64,000 nt of DNA from Syntrophaceae bacterium (GTDB lineage Bacteria; Desulfobacterota; Syntrophia; Syntrophales; Smithellaceae), in NCBI GenBank assembly GCA_018056765.1, contig JAGPFA010000001.1, forward strand, positions 124,001 to 188,000, given 5' to 3'. A program made the position numbers and the translations under genes. Below the pieces are notes generated by a model. The model was given only the letters and a program-made list of their open reading frames with translations, was not told the DNA's origin and ran no database searches. Of the stretch, positions 8,012-17,678 are shown piece by piece; position 1 is the first letter of the stretch; each line of letters starts with the position of its first letter.

Positions 8012-9550
8012 ATGGATTCAATTATTCAATACTTAAATAAACTCTGGAGCGGCTTCGAGGCGCTGAGCTCAGGTAAAAAAATATCCGTCATCTTTGTTTT
8101 GGTTTTGACTATAGCCAGTATCTTCCTTCTGGTTTATCTGACGGCCCAGGCGGAATACCGCGTTTTATTTTCCAACCTTTCTCAGGAGGATGCGGGCAAT
8201 ATTATCGGCAAACTCAACGAAAAGAAAATTTCCTATCGGCTTTCCTCCTCCGGCACAGCCATATCAGTGCCGTCGGACAAGATTTCGGAACTGCGAGTGG
8301 AACTTGCCGCCGCGGGACTGCCCCAGGGAGGCGGTGTGGGATTTGAAATATTTGACAACAAGACGCTGGGAGCGACCGAATTCGAGCAACAGCTCAACTA
8401 TCGGCGTGCCCTCCAGGGAGAGCTGGCCAGGACGATAAACGGACTGGACGAAATTCAGTCCAGCCGCGTGCATATTGCGCTTCCCAAAGATTCACTTTTC
8501 ACGGATCAGCAGAAAAAAGCGACGGCGTCTGTTGCCATAAGGCTCAAGCCGGGTAAAAGCCTGCGCACCGCGCAGATAGAGGGTATTGTCAATTTGGTGG
8601 CCAGTTCCATCGAAGGTATGAATCCGGAGGATGTCATGGTGGTGGATTCTCGCGGAACGATCCTTTCCACCAGACAAAGTGAGAGCAAGCTGTCCAAGCT
8701 TACCGCGCAGCAGATCGACTTCCAGAGAAATATGGAAAAAGAACTTGCCGCACGCATACAAACGATGCTGGAAAATGTTGTCGGACAGGGGAAAGCGGCA
8801 GTCCGTGTCACGGCGGAGCTTGATTTTCGCGTTATGGAGAAAACGGAAGAGAGCTATGACCCGGAAGCGCAGGTTGTCAGGAGCACACAGAGAAATTCAG
8901 AGGTCGAAAACGCCGTAAGCCCCGCCGGCGCTGTGTCGGACAATCCCAAAAAGGAAAGGCTCGACGAAATAATCAATTATGAAATCAACAAAGTGGTCAG
9001 TAAAACCGTTATGCCGGTAGGAGAGACAAAGAAGCTCTCGATTGCCGTCCTGGTGGATGGAAGATACAAGAAAAATGAAAAAAATGAAGAGGTTTACGAG
9101 GCTTTGCCGAAAAATGAAATTGAAGCCCTGGAAGACCTGGTAAAAAAATCCGCCGGTATCAACCTGCAAAGGGGGGATCAGGTTGTCGTCACCAATATGC
9201 CTTTCAGGAAAGCGGGCGTCGAGGAAGTAGAGTCCGCATCTTTAAAGGAAAATATTGAAATGTTCTCGCCCGTGCTGAAGTATCTGGGAGTTTTTGCGCT
9301 GATCGCCTTTATTATAATGTTTGTTTTACGCCCCTTGCTCAAGAGTGTCGCCGCAGGCGCAAGAACGGCTCCGGCATTGCAGGGGGCGCCCGCGGGAGCT
9401 CCGGCCGGTGAGTACGCTGCACGGGCGACAGAAGAAGTTCTTCGTCAGGCGGGGGCTTATCAGCAGATGGGTGACACGGAGACAGCCAGGCAACTGGCCA
9501 AAGCGGATGCCAAACAGTTTGCCGAGATTTTGAGAAACTGGATCAAGTGA
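8012..9550 (+). CDS. fliF: Flagellar MS-ring protein FliF
   Basis: A 512-residue inner-membrane ring protein. The first membrane helix is at about residues 24-46 (ISVIFVLVLTIASIFLLVYL). The periplasmic ring-building domains follow, with conserved YRVLFSNLSQEDAG, GVGFEIFDN and ARVHIALPK-like motifs. A second membrane helix lies near 425-448 (LGVFALIAFIIMFVLRPLL), and a short cytoplasmic tail (QLAKADAKQFAEILRNWIK, final residues) should bind FliG. Length is slightly below enteric FliF. It is encoded directly ahead of fliG, as usual, and nucleates the C ring and the export gate. Confidence 0.97.
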   Translation: MDSIIQYLNKLWSGFEALSSGKKISVIFVLVLTIASIFLLVYLTAQAEYRVLFSNLSQEDAGNIIGKLNEKKISYRLSSSGTAISVPSDKISELRVELAAAGLPQGGGVGFEIFDNKTLGATEFEQQLNYRRALQGELARTINGLDEIQSSRVHIALPKDSLFTDQQKKATASVAIRLKPGKSLRTAQIEGIVNLVASSIEGMNPEDVMVVDSRGTILSTRQSESKLSKLTAQQIDFQRNMEKELAARIQTMLENVVGQGKAAVRVTAELDFRVMEKTEESYDPEAQVVRSTQRNSEVENAVSPAGAVSDNPKKERLDEIINYEINKVVSKTVMPVGETKKLSIAVLVDGRYKKNEKNEEVYEALPKNEIEALEDLVKKSAGINLQRGDQVVVTNMPFRKAGVEEVESASLKENIEMFSPVLKYLGVFALIAFIIMFVLRPLLKSVAAGARTAPALQGAPAGAPAGEYAARATEEVLRQAGAYQQMGDTETARQLAKADAKQFAEILRNWIK

Positions 9551-9593
9551 ACAAGGTTGGTGCTGTAATAATCCAAGGTTTTTCGGGGTTGTA

Positions 9594-10586
9594 ATGACTG
9601 GTGAAGAAAAAGCAGCGATACTTCTATTGTCGCTGGATGAAGATCTTGCGGCGGAAGTAATGAAAAATCTGACGCCGTCGGAAATAAGACGTCTGGGTAG
9701 AGAAATGGGGCGTGTGTCGAATATTCCCGCCGAAACGGTCAACTCAGTAGCCACGGAGTTTTGCACGATGGCCAAGGAAAAGGGCGGCACGATAATTGTT
9801 CGTGACGGAGCTCCCAAATCCCTGATGGTCAAAGCGCTTGGTGAAAAAGATGCAGAGACGATTATCAACGAGGTAGGAGTTGCGGCATTCGACAACCCGA
9901 TCATTGACCGTCTGCACGAAATCGAGTCCAAAGTGCTGGCGGAGTTCACACGCACCGAACATCCGCAAACTATTGCCTTGATCCTCGTTCATCTCAAACC
10001 GGAAAAGGCGGCGGAAGTTCTGGAATATTTTTCGCCTGCTATTCAGTATGAAACGGCCAAACGTATGGCCACGCTCAAAAGCGTGCCGCGGGAATTTATC
10101 GAGGAAGTCGCCAAAACCCTGGACAAGGAACTCATCAGCGGCAACTCTAGTGATCTGCAGATGGGAGGCGTCCAGCTTATGGCCGACATACTCAACCGTA
10201 TGAACCGTGCTACAGAAAGCGGGATTATGACGTCGCTTGAGGATTCAGATCCGGAGCTGGCCGCGCAAATACGAAATTATATGTTCAGTTTCGAAGATGT
10301 TTTAAAGCTTGACGACAAGTCTCTCCAGGAACTGATGAAGGATGTGAGCACGGAAGATCTTGCCAGGGCATTGAAAATAGTTGACGAGAGCCAGCGCGAG
10401 AAAATCTATAAGAACATCTCCAAACGCGGCGCCGAAATGCTCAAGGAAGAAATCGCTCTTATGCCGCCGATTCGGCTTTCAGAGGTGGAAGCAAGCCAAA
10501 GAAAGATTGTTGATACAACGAAAAGACTCGAATCTGAAGGCAGAATTGTAATTCTGCGCGGTGATGAGAAGGATGGATTCATATAA
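9594..10586 (+). CDS. fliG: Flagellar motor switch protein FliG
   Basis: A 330-residue cytoplasmic switch protein with the usual N, middle and C armadillo-like domains. The middle-domain signature EHPQTIALIL lies near residue 122 and the C-terminal torque helix region (LALKIVDESQREKIYKNISKR, landmarks RALKIVDESQ) holds the charged residues that meet MotA. FliG binds the FliF tail, FliM and the stator. The ATG at 9594 has a G-rich ribosome site. The end overlaps fliH. Confidence 0.97.
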   Translation: MTGEEKAAILLLSLDEDLAAEVMKNLTPSEIRRLGREMGRVSNIPAETVNSVATEFCTMAKEKGGTIIVRDGAPKSLMVKALGEKDAETIINEVGVAAFDNPIIDRLHEIESKVLAEFTRTEHPQTIALILVHLKPEKAAEVLEYFSPAIQYETAKRMATLKSVPREFIEEVAKTLDKELISGNSSDLQMGGVQLMADILNRMNRATESGIMTSLEDSDPELAAQIRNYMFSFEDVLKLDDKSLQELMKDVSTEDLARALKIVDESQREKIYKNISKRGAEMLKEEIALMPPIRLSEVEASQRKIVDTTKRLESEGRIVILRGDEKDGFI

Positions 10587-11256
10587 AAGAAATGTGATTA
10601 AAGCCGGGCAGATTATCGAATCAGGTAAGAGCGTGCCTTTGTCCGGTGCCGTGAAAAACGCCGTGCCCGCCGCCGGTCGAGGCAGGCAGCCGGGAAGACC
10701 GGATGCGGCAGGTGCTCGTGCCGATGAAACTAAAACTGTTCAGATGACCCAGGGAGAGCTGGCCAGACGTGAACAGGAAGCTTATCAAAGGGGTCACGCC
10801 GACGGAAGCAAAATCCAAAGTAAAGAAATAGACTCTAAAGTGGAAGTGCTTTTGGCCACTCTGAAAGCGCTGCCCGAGATCAGGAAAGACATTCTGGAAA
10901 AAGGTGAAGAACAGATATTGAAACTTGCCTTTGCCATTGCAGAAAAAATTATTCATCAGGAAGTGACCACGCGCAAAGATGTAATTGTCGGAGTTCTCAA
11001 AGAAGCACTGAAAAATGTTGCGGATACGGAAGGCATCAAAATACATCTGCATCCGCAGGATTTTCGTTACATGATGGAAATTAAGAAAGATTTTCTTCAG
11101 TCGTTTGACGGTATACGCAATATAGTCTTTGAAGAAGACGCTTCCGTGAAAAGAGGCGGCGTTGTTGCAGAAACCATGTTCGGAGAAGTAGATGCCCGGC
11201 TGGAAAGCCAGCTTAAGGAAATCAAGGCGGCGATGCTGCCGTCGAAGCACATCTGA
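10573..11256 (+). CDS. fliH: Flagellar export ATPase regulator FliH
   Basis: A protein of about 227 residues. The N-terminal part is disordered, the middle is charged and helical (QGELARREQEAYQRGHADG, a FliH GxxxG-like stretch), and the C-terminal domain resembles the V-ATPase E subunit (LAFAIAEKIIHQEVTT, VKRGGVVAETMFGEVDARL). FliH forms the stalk that holds FliI ATPase and docks it to FliN. Three starts are possible (GTG 10561, ATG 10564, ATG 10573); 10573 is chosen for its GGTGA about 9 bp upstream. All overlap the fliG end, which suggests coupling. Confidence 0.92.
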   Translation: MDSYKRNVIKAGQIIESGKSVPLSGAVKNAVPAAGRGRQPGRPDAAGARADETKTVQMTQGELARREQEAYQRGHADGSKIQSKEIDSKVEVLLATLKALPEIRKDILEKGEEQILKLAFAIAEKIIHQEVTTRKDVIVGVLKEALKNVADTEGIKIHLHPQDFRYMMEIKKDFLQSFDGIRNIVFEEDASVKRGGVVAETMFGEVDARLESQLKEIKAAMLPSKHI

Positions 11257-11267
11257 AAGGGAACCGG

Positions 11268-12593
11268 ATGAGTGAACCTGCCATCAACCTGTCCAGGTAC
11301 GAAAACATTTTGAAGCGCGTAAATCCTATTCGCGTCAATGGCAAAGTGACCGAGATCATCGGCCTGATGGTTCAGGGTAACGGCCCGGCCGCTTCTATCG
11401 GTGAAGTATGTGGTATTGTGCCGGTCAACAGCGATGAGCCGGTGGAAGCGGAAGTAGTCGGCTTCAAAAACGGACGGGTTTTGCTCATGCCTTTGGAGAG
11501 TATCCAGGGACTGGGACCAGGCTGCAAGATTATTTCCATGGGACACAAGGCGGGTGTCGGCGTGGGGAAGCGTCTTTTGGGCCGGGTCATCAACGGTCTG
11601 GGTAACCCCATTGACAATAAAGGCCCGATACATCTGGAGGATGAATACCCGATTTATGCCGAACCGATCAATCCTCTGGATCGTGGCAGAATAAAAGTGC
11701 CCACGGATCTGGGCATACGTGCTTTGAACGGTATTCTCACCTGTGGCAAAGGACAGAGAATGGGGATCTTCGCCGGCTCCGGCGTCGGTAAAAGTGTGCT
11801 GATGGGCATGATTGCGCGCAACACAAAGGCGGATGTGAACGTCATCGGGTTGATCGGCGAACGCGGCAGAGAGGTGCGCGAGTTTCTCGAGGAAAATCTT
11901 GGTGAAGAAGGGCTGGCCAGATCTGTAGTGGTTGTCGCTGCCTCCGATATGCATCCGCTGATTCGCATGAGAGCTGCATATGTGGCTACGGCGGTGTCGG
12001 AATATTTTCGCGATCAGGGCAATGATGTTCTTCTAATGATCGACTCACTGACACGTTTCGCGATGGCGCAAAGGGAAGTCGGTTTGTCGGTGGGTGAACC
12101 GCCGACGACGAAAGGCTATACACCATCCGTTTTCAGCCTCTTGCCGAAGCTCCTGGAAAGATCCGGTATCGTCGAAGGGGTGGGCAGCATCACCGGCCTG
12201 TATACGGTCCTTGTGGAGGGAGATGACTTCAACGAGCCCATATCGGACGCGGCACGATCTATTCTCGACGGTCACATTTCTCTGTCACGCGCCCTGGCAA
12301 ACAAAAATCATTATCCGGCCATCGATGTGCTGCAAAGCATCAGCCGCGTGATGATCGACATTGTTGATGCGGAGCATAAGGCAAAAGCCAACGATCTGAT
12401 GAATATCATTGCCACTCATAAAAAGGCGGAAGATATTATCAATATCGGTGCATATGTAAAGGGATCTAATCCTGCGATTGATTACGCCATCAGGATGATG
12501 GACAGGGTCAACGCTTATTTGCGCCAGGACATCGGCGAGAAAATTGATTTCGCGCAGGCGAAAGAGCAGCTGCTGGCATTGTTTAAGGAATAG
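11268..12593 (+). CDS. fliI: Flagellum-specific export ATPase FliI
   Basis: A 441-residue F1-beta-like ATPase. The N-terminal beta-barrel is followed by Walker A (GSGVGKS, 170-176), the arginine-rich GERGREVREF motif, and Walker B (DVLLMIDSLTRFA). The C-terminal helical domain ends DFAQAKEQLLALFKE. It hydrolyses ATP at the base of the flagellar type III export gate, regulated by FliH and FliJ, whose genes flank it. The start ATG follows GAAAGGGAACCGG. Full length for the family. Confidence 0.97.
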   Translation: MSEPAINLSRYENILKRVNPIRVNGKVTEIIGLMVQGNGPAASIGEVCGIVPVNSDEPVEAEVVGFKNGRVLLMPLESIQGLGPGCKIISMGHKAGVGVGKRLLGRVINGLGNPIDNKGPIHLEDEYPIYAEPINPLDRGRIKVPTDLGIRALNGILTCGKGQRMGIFAGSGVGKSVLMGMIARNTKADVNVIGLIGERGREVREFLEENLGEEGLARSVVVVAASDMHPLIRMRAAYVATAVSEYFRDQGNDVLLMIDSLTRFAMAQREVGLSVGEPPTTKGYTPSVFSLLPKLLERSGIVEGVGSITGLYTVLVEGDDFNEPISDAARSILDGHISLSRALANKNHYPAIDVLQSISRVMIDIVDAEHKAKANDLMNIIATHKKAEDIINIGAYVKGSNPAIDYAIRMMDRVNAYLRQDIGEKIDFAQAKEQLLALFKE

Positions 12594-12598
12594 AGGGC

Positions 12599-13039
12599 AT
12601 GTTTAAATTCAAGCTTCAGTCAGTGCTCGATTACCGGTTGAACATTGAGGAAAAAATTCTCAATGAATTTTCAGAGCTCAAACGAGAGCTCGACCGGCAA
12701 AAAGCAATGCTGGAGGAACTGAAAAGCGAAAGAGAAAGCATGGTCGCCGGTTTGCGCAATATGCAAAGCCAGACCATAAAAGCACACGACATCTCATCCA
12801 TTCTCGTCTATGTAGATCGCCTGCGCGAAAGCGAAAAACAACAAAAACAGGTAATCCAGCAAATAATGGAAGCGGTCGATAAAAAGAGACAAGAACTGGT
12901 CGAGGCGGTTAAAAACAGAAAAATAATGGAAAATCTGAAAGATAAACAGAAGGAAGAATACATTAAAGATGTCAATGATACTGAACAAAAGGATTCTGAT
13001 GAGATGTCCGTTCTGAAATTTGGCGGGAGAGAAAAATGA
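12599..13039 (+). CDS. fliJ: Flagellar export chaperone FliJ
   Basis: A 146-residue, almost wholly coiled-coil protein (FKLQSVLDYRLNIEEKILNEF at the N terminus, landmarks FKLQSVLDYRLNIEE), as expected for FliJ, which acts as the central stalk of the FliI hexamer and a chaperone-escort factor. Sequence conservation in FliJ is low, so the assignment leans on its position after fliI, its length and its heptad pattern. It starts 5 bp after fliI and overlaps the next gene by 4 bp. Confidence 0.9.
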   Translation: MFKFKLQSVLDYRLNIEEKILNEFSELKRELDRQKAMLEELKSERESMVAGLRNMQSQTIKAHDISSILVYVDRLRESEKQQKQVIQQIMEAVDKKRQELVEAVKNRKIMENLKDKQKEEYIKDVNDTEQKDSDEMSVLKFGGREK

Positions 13040-13674
13040 AAAGGATAATAATTTCTGTTCAGATACTGCTGGCTGTTTTTATTCTGGTGAAGGTGGCCGG
13101 TGTGTCGGGAATATTTGAGAAGGGGGATTTCTTTACCGGGGCGGCATCATTTACCAGGCAGGCGCAGGCCGAGCCGCAGGTAACCGTCGCCCAGGCGGCA
13201 CAGACACAGGAGATGAACCTTCCTGATGAGATGCCTGCGCCTCCGAAAGATGCCATGAAAGATATTCTTGCCGAGCAAAGGGATCTGGCCAAGGCTCTTG
13301 CCTCCAAAAAAGCGGAGCTTGACGAGCGCGAAAACCTCCTGCGTGCCGAAGAACAGAGACTGCTGGCGTTACGCCGGGACATCGTTGAAAAGATGAATAT
13401 CCTGAAGGCGCAGGAGGAGAAACTTGCCGCGGAACTCGACCAGGTGCGCGAGGATAATATTAAAAGATTTAAAGAAATGGCCAAAGTTTACGAAAGCACT
13501 CCTCCTGCGAAGGCAGGTCCCATGATGGAAAAGCTTGACACGAAAACTGCCGCCGGTATCACAATGAATATGAAAAAAGACAAGGCCGGTGCTCTATGGG
13601 CTTTCCTCACACCGGCCAAGGCGGTGGAGATAACAAAAGAGATAACCAGAGCCGGCGGCTCAAAAAGCGAATAA
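13036..13674 (+). CDS. MotE/MgtE-N-like flagellar periplasmic chaperone
   Basis: A 212-residue protein with a single N-terminal membrane anchor (about 5-25), a linker, a long coiled coil (about 85-150, rich in Glu, Arg and Leu) and a C-terminal segment (KEMAKVYESTPPAKAGPMMEKLD through MNMKKDKAGALWAFLTPAKAVEIT, landmarks MAKVYESTPPAKA) like the MgtE intracellular N domain. Proteins of this shape after fliJ are annotated as MotE-type and in alphaproteobacteria stabilise MotC; that function is not shown for this group. It overlaps fliJ by 4 bp and is the last gene before a strong terminator. Confidence 0.8.
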   Translation: MKRIIISVQILLAVFILVKVAGVSGIFEKGDFFTGAASFTRQAQAEPQVTVAQAAQTQEMNLPDEMPAPPKDAMKDILAEQRDLAKALASKKAELDERENLLRAEEQRLLALRRDIVEKMNILKAQEEKLAAELDQVREDNIKRFKEMAKVYESTPPAKAGPMMEKLDTKTAAGITMNMKKDKAGALWAFLTPAKAVEITKEITRAGGSKSE

Positions 13675-13762
13675 CGGCGATAAATAAGCTTAAAACGGCA
13701 CATTCCACTGCGTTTGTTCAAATGCGGAAGTTGCCCAAGATGTGAACAGATATATTGCCTTG

Positions 13763-13789
13763 AAGACGACTCTCGGGTCGTCTTTTTTT
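13763..13789 (+). terminator. Intrinsic terminator of the flgB-motE-like operon
   Basis: AAGACGAC (13763-13770), a 6-base loop, then GTCGTCTT (13777-13784) running into seven T. It is the best-formed terminator in the flagellar part of the window. Confidence 0.9.
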
Positions 13790-13820
13790 ACTCACCTGGA
13801 GGTATCTTCTGCATATTCAA

Positions 13821-13855
13821 TTTCCCCCTGCCAGGGAAAAATATTTCCCCTGAAA
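13821..13855. promoter_or_regulatory. Cluster of TTTCCCC/GGGAAA repeats upstream of the fliK promoter
   Basis: TTTCCCCCTG (13821-13830), CAGGGAAA (13832-13839) and TTTCCCCTG (13844-13852) form overlapping direct and inverted repeats about 95-125 bp upstream of the -24 element. The palindrome GGGAAA-AATA-TTTCCC spans 13834-13849. The distance suits an enhancer for a sigma-54 activator. A near-identical element is at 32114-32130. Confidence 0.45.
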
Positions 13856-13945
13856 CAGGAGTTTTTTGCCTGCCGACAGATCCTGGATAGAATTTCAGAA
13901 TAGTTATGTAATTGATATTATTATGTAATGCGAGCATTATTGCTT

Positions 13946-13962
13946 TTGGCATGCCCCTTGCT
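13946..13962 (+). promoter_or_regulatory. Sigma-54 promoter for fliK-flgD-flgE
   Basis: TTGGCATGCCCCTTGCT is a near-perfect RpoN site with GG at 13948-13949 and GC at 13960-13961 (N10). It lies 33 bp before the fliK start. Confidence 0.88.
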
Positions 13963-13994
13963 CTTAAGCTTGTTAAAATTGTGCAGAGGCGCGT

Positions 13995-15767
13995 ATGGAA
14001 ATTATGACAGGTTCGGCAAATATTTTGGTGACACAGTTATCCCTGGAGGTGCTGACGCAATCGCCCGGTTTATCGGGTAAGACGGAGTCCTCAGGTCTTG
14101 CCGGAAACGGCGGAGATGCCTTTTGTCATGACTTTGAAGGAGTTCTATTGCAGGCGCTGCTGCAAAGTGCAGAGGCATTTCCCGATTTATCCAGACATGA
14201 TGCTCCGGAAGGAGTTATCCAGTCGGAAGACGATTCCATGGCTTTTACCACTGACGAACTAAAGGAAAAACACAACCAGGGGATGGTATTTGCACCCATC
14301 CCATTGCCGGTCGATCAGGCTTCCCCGGCGGTGGTGACGAAGGAAGAAGAAATACAAAGTTCAAATCAAAACATGAACAACCGGGCGGGTGTTTATCATA
14401 ACGAGCAGGATTCTAAAGGTCGGACGGACAACATGTCTCCGGGGCCCGCCCAGGTGGTGCGGGAATTGAGCGAAGCACTAAAAGGGAATCCAAAAGAAGG
14501 GAAATTATCATTTACCCACCCCGCCTCGGCAGATATGACTGAAAAAAACATTCAGTCTCCGGCATCGGTTCTTGCACAGGCAAAAGAAGTTATGTCCCAA
14601 CAGGCCAAAGACAGCAGCCGTCAGAAAGTATCGATGGAGCAGGCAGATGACGAGGTGCGCCGGATGACCGATGTTTGGCACAAAAATGGCGCACCTGCCC
14701 GTGAAGGTCTGAAGACGGAGTTCGCCGCCCATGTTTCAGAATCACAGCTTGATGAGGGGCCGGCCGGTGGTGGGCAGAGGGAAAACAACAATGGTCTTGA
14801 ATTGCGGCAAATAAATCCAAATTTGCAGCAGATACAAGCGCAGGCCGGAAAAACATCTCAGGCGGAAAATGCTCCGGCCAAGCCCGGAAGAGCTGGCGGG
14901 GCAATAATGCCGGGGACAGGTGAAGTTCCGCATACGGAAGATTATGAACAAGTCATGCAGACGGAAAAAGTCTCTTCAGGTCTTCGTATTAATAGTTTGT
15001 ACCCATCAACGGAAGGCTCTCCAAAGATATTGAGCGATGGCCGCGAAGACGAAGCCACAGTCATAATAAAACAGAACTCCGCCAAAGCTGATTCGACTCA
15101 TCAGACAGAAAATAAAGTATTTACCGAAATCAGTGATCAGCCGAGACAGGACGGCCATTTCAAATCGTTTGCGCAAAACGGTGAAGCCCTGCCCGCACAG
15201 GGTAAAGCCAGGGGGGCTGCTTCGGAGAGGGTGCCGGCCGGTGGAAAAATCGAGGTGCAACTCCCCAATGCCACGATGTCCTTTGCGTCCGCGCAGAAGA
15301 TGAGCGATGGTGATATTTCTCCGGCACAGATTATCGAGCGTATCAGCGCGCGTTTTATCGAAATCGCGGATAAGGAAGGGGGCAGGGTGAAAATAAATCT
15401 TTCCCCCCCGACTCTCGGAAATCTGGAAATGGATGTCATGTTACGAAACGGGACTCTGAAAGTTGTGCTCATTGCCGAAAACAGAGACGTCCATCATACG
15501 CTTAGCGCCAATATGGAATCGTTAAGAGGGGCGCTGCAAAACCATGGGTTGATTATCGAGCGGTGCGAGGTGATGTTGCAGGACCGCCACGAGCAATACC
15601 AACAGGGCTTCAATCAGCAGCAGGCATTCGGACGTGATCAGTCGGGAAGGCATGAGAATAATACCGTCATCGTCTCTGAGCGGGAAAGCAAAGAGGCAAA
15701 CCACGTTGCCGCACAGAAAATGAACCGACTGGCATGGAACACAGGGAAGATAAGTTTATTTGCTTAA
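13995..15767 (+). CDS. fliK: Flagellar hook-length control protein FliK
   Basis: A 590-residue protein with a long, polar, Gln/Ser/Ala-rich and poorly conserved N-terminal region. The C-terminal hook-length domain (about 470-550) carries VKINLSPPTLGNLEMDVML and ANMESLRGALQNHGLIIER. FliK is secreted as a molecular ruler and switches FlhB export specificity when the hook is complete. It heads its own sigma-54 unit with flgD and flgE, so ruler, hook cap and hook are co-expressed. A second, shorter protein with a related C-terminal domain is encoded at 30637. Confidence 0.92.
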   Translation: MEIMTGSANILVTQLSLEVLTQSPGLSGKTESSGLAGNGGDAFCHDFEGVLLQALLQSAEAFPDLSRHDAPEGVIQSEDDSMAFTTDELKEKHNQGMVFAPIPLPVDQASPAVVTKEEEIQSSNQNMNNRAGVYHNEQDSKGRTDNMSPGPAQVVRELSEALKGNPKEGKLSFTHPASADMTEKNIQSPASVLAQAKEVMSQQAKDSSRQKVSMEQADDEVRRMTDVWHKNGAPAREGLKTEFAAHVSESQLDEGPAGGGQRENNNGLELRQINPNLQQIQAQAGKTSQAENAPAKPGRAGGAIMPGTGEVPHTEDYEQVMQTEKVSSGLRINSLYPSTEGSPKILSDGREDEATVIIKQNSAKADSTHQTENKVFTEISDQPRQDGHFKSFAQNGEALPAQGKARGAASERVPAGGKIEVQLPNATMSFASAQKMSDGDISPAQIIERISARFIEIADKEGGRVKINLSPPTLGNLEMDVMLRNGTLKVVLIAENRDVHHTLSANMESLRGALQNHGLIIERCEVMLQDRHEQYQQGFNQQQAFGRDQSGRHENNTVIVSERESKEANHVAAQKMNRLAWNTGKISLFA

Positions 15768-15779
15768 AAGGAGAAAAAT

Positions 15780-16430
15780 ATGATCTCAGGAATCCAGGAA
15801 ACAACAGCGGGCGGTTATGCGGGCGCGTCAAAAAGAGTAGATAACACACTGGGTAAAGACGCTTTTTTAAAAATGCTGATTGCCCAGTTGCGCCATCAGG
15901 ATCCGCTAAACCCCATGGACGGCACCGCGTTTGTGGCCCAGCTGGCTCAGTTCAGCTCGCTGGAACAATTAACCAACCTGAACGAAACAATGGGGGCGCT
16001 GCCGGAATATTTAAACCAGTTCAGCAGTGCGCAAATGGCTAACCTGATCGGCAATGATGCGGTGGTAAAGGGAAATTCCATCACGGTGAGCGGTTCCGCC
16101 ACGAACATTGTCTATCGCCTGCCCGCCGACATTCAAAACGGCACGATAAAAATTTATAATGCCAACGGGATGAAGGTCGATACGATAAAACTCGCGCCGC
16201 AAAAAGCCGGGGCACAAAGCATTCTCTGGAATTCGGGATCGCAGCCTCCCGGAAATTATACCTGGGAAATTACTGCATCGGACGCCAGGGGAGGTACGGT
16301 GGTTCCTGAACAGATGCTCTACGGGAGGATTCAGGGAGTGTCTTTCAAAAACGGTAAGCCCTACCTGACGGTGAACGGTCAGGAAGTGGCATTTTCGAAC
16401 GTCGTTTCAATAACCAAAGTAGACAATTAA
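15780..16430 (+). CDS. flgD: Flagellar hook assembly (capping) protein FlgD
   Basis: A 216-residue protein with the FlgD N-terminal signature (LGKDAFLKMLIAQLRHQDPLNPMD region; landmarks FLKMLIAQLRHQDPLNP) followed by FVAQLAQFSSLEQL. The C-terminal part has a FlgD Ig-like/Tudor fold pattern (GTIKIYNANG, APQKAGAQSILWNS). FlgD caps the growing hook and is exported by the flagellar system. AAAAGGAG lies upstream of the ATG; flgE follows by 28 bp. Confidence 0.96.
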   Translation: MISGIQETTAGGYAGASKRVDNTLGKDAFLKMLIAQLRHQDPLNPMDGTAFVAQLAQFSSLEQLTNLNETMGALPEYLNQFSSAQMANLIGNDAVVKGNSITVSGSATNIVYRLPADIQNGTIKIYNANGMKVDTIKLAPQKAGAQSILWNSGSQPPGNYTWEITASDARGGTVVPEQMLYGRIQGVSFKNGKPYLTVNGQEVAFSNVVSITKVDN

Positions 16431-16458
16431 CAAAAATTTGACATAGAGGAGGAATATT

Positions 16459-17667
16459 ATGGGCAGCGCATTATGGGCGGGAATATCAGGTTTGAATGCC
16501 AGCGCCAAGCAGCTGGACGTTGTGGCCAACAATCTGGCCAACGTCAACACACTGGGTTTTAAAGGAGACATGACTTTTTTCGCGGACGTGTTGAGCTCGA
16601 GCATTTCCGGCGGGTCATCCGGAACACTGCAGGTCGGCCGCGGCGTGGCGGTAGCGGAGGTCCAGACATCTTTTGCCTCCGGTTCTTTTGAAACCACGGG
16701 AAACGCGACGGATGCCGCCATCGACGGTGACGGCTTTTTCATGGTCAACGACAATGAGGGTGCAACCTACTATACAAGAGCAGGTGCGTTTCATCTCAAT
16801 GCCAATGGAGTGCTCGTCGATATCAATGGTTATTATCTGCAGGGTCAGATGTTTCGTGAAGACGGATCATTGAGCGCGCTGGGAAACATTACACTTACTG
16901 GTCTGCAGTCGGAGCCGCAGATGACGACAACTTATTCCCTGGGTGCCAATCTCAATTCACAAGCGGCTGTAAATGATACCTACACCACAACACAGTCCAT
17001 TTACGATTCGCTCGGCGCAGTGCATACCTTTGAAACGGTATTTACGAAAACAGCCAACAATACATGGACTGCAACATTTTTACTTGATGGCACCGCGGTG
17101 ACGTCGCCGGCCTCTGTGCTCTTTGAGTTCGACAGCGGAGGTGCGATGACCGCTCCAACCGATGATGTGGAAATTACGATGCCGGCACTGGGTACCGGTG
17201 CAACATTTGGTACAGTCACCTGGGACTTAACCAGTCCGCAGGCACTTGCCATTACGCAGTATGCATCCGCATCGGTCATCAGAGCCACCACGGCTGATGG
17301 CTACACCTCAGGTAACTTGAAGTCTCTGGCCATCGACCCGGCCGGTATAATCAGCGGGTTTTTCACCAACGGCCAGACATCCGAGCTTGCTCAGATTATT
17401 CTGGCATCCTTTCCCAATCCCTGGGCTCTTAATAAATTGGGTTCAAACCTGTTTGGTGAAACAGTCATGTCCGGCTCGTCCGTGCGCAATATTCCCGGTG
17501 CCTCCGGCATGGGAACTCTCACTCCCAATACGCTGGAGATGTCCAACACGGATATCGCCACGGAATTCATCCGCATGATCACCGCCCAGAAGGCGTATCA
17601 GGCCAATGCGAAGGTGATCACTACCGAAGACATGCTGATGCAGGTGCTGATGAATATTAAACAATAA
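16459..17667 (+). CDS. flgE: Flagellar hook protein FlgE
   Basis: A 402-residue axial protein. The N terminus has SGLNASAKQLDVVANNLAN with the rod/hook motif, and the C terminus LEMSNTDIATEFIRMITAQ and YQANAKVITTEDMLMQVL. Central beta domains (about 75-330) match the hook family. FlgE polymerises into the universal joint. AGGAGG lies just upstream of its ATG. It ends the fliK-flgDE unit and is followed by a likely terminator. Confidence 0.96.
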   Translation: MGSALWAGISGLNASAKQLDVVANNLANVNTLGFKGDMTFFADVLSSSISGGSSGTLQVGRGVAVAEVQTSFASGSFETTGNATDAAIDGDGFFMVNDNEGATYYTRAGAFHLNANGVLVDINGYYLQGQMFREDGSLSALGNITLTGLQSEPQMTTTYSLGANLNSQAAVNDTYTTTQSIYDSLGAVHTFETVFTKTANNTWTATFLLDGTAVTSPASVLFEFDSGGAMTAPTDDVEITMPALGTGATFGTVTWDLTSPQALAITQYASASVIRATTADGYTSGNLKSLAIDPAGIISGFFTNGQTSELAQIILASFPNPWALNKLGSNLFGETVMSGSSVRNIPGASGMGTLTPNTLEMSNTDIATEFIRMITAQKAYQANAKVITTEDMLMQVLMNIKQ

Positions 17668-17678
17668 CGAACAGGCGT

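Larger units (their letters stand above)
13675..13994. other. Intergenic region between the fliJ/motE-like and fliK units
   Basis: No gene is supported in these 320 bp. The stretch holds an intrinsic terminator, a cluster of TTTCCCC/GGGAAA elements and a sigma-54 promoter, listed separately. Confidence 0.8.
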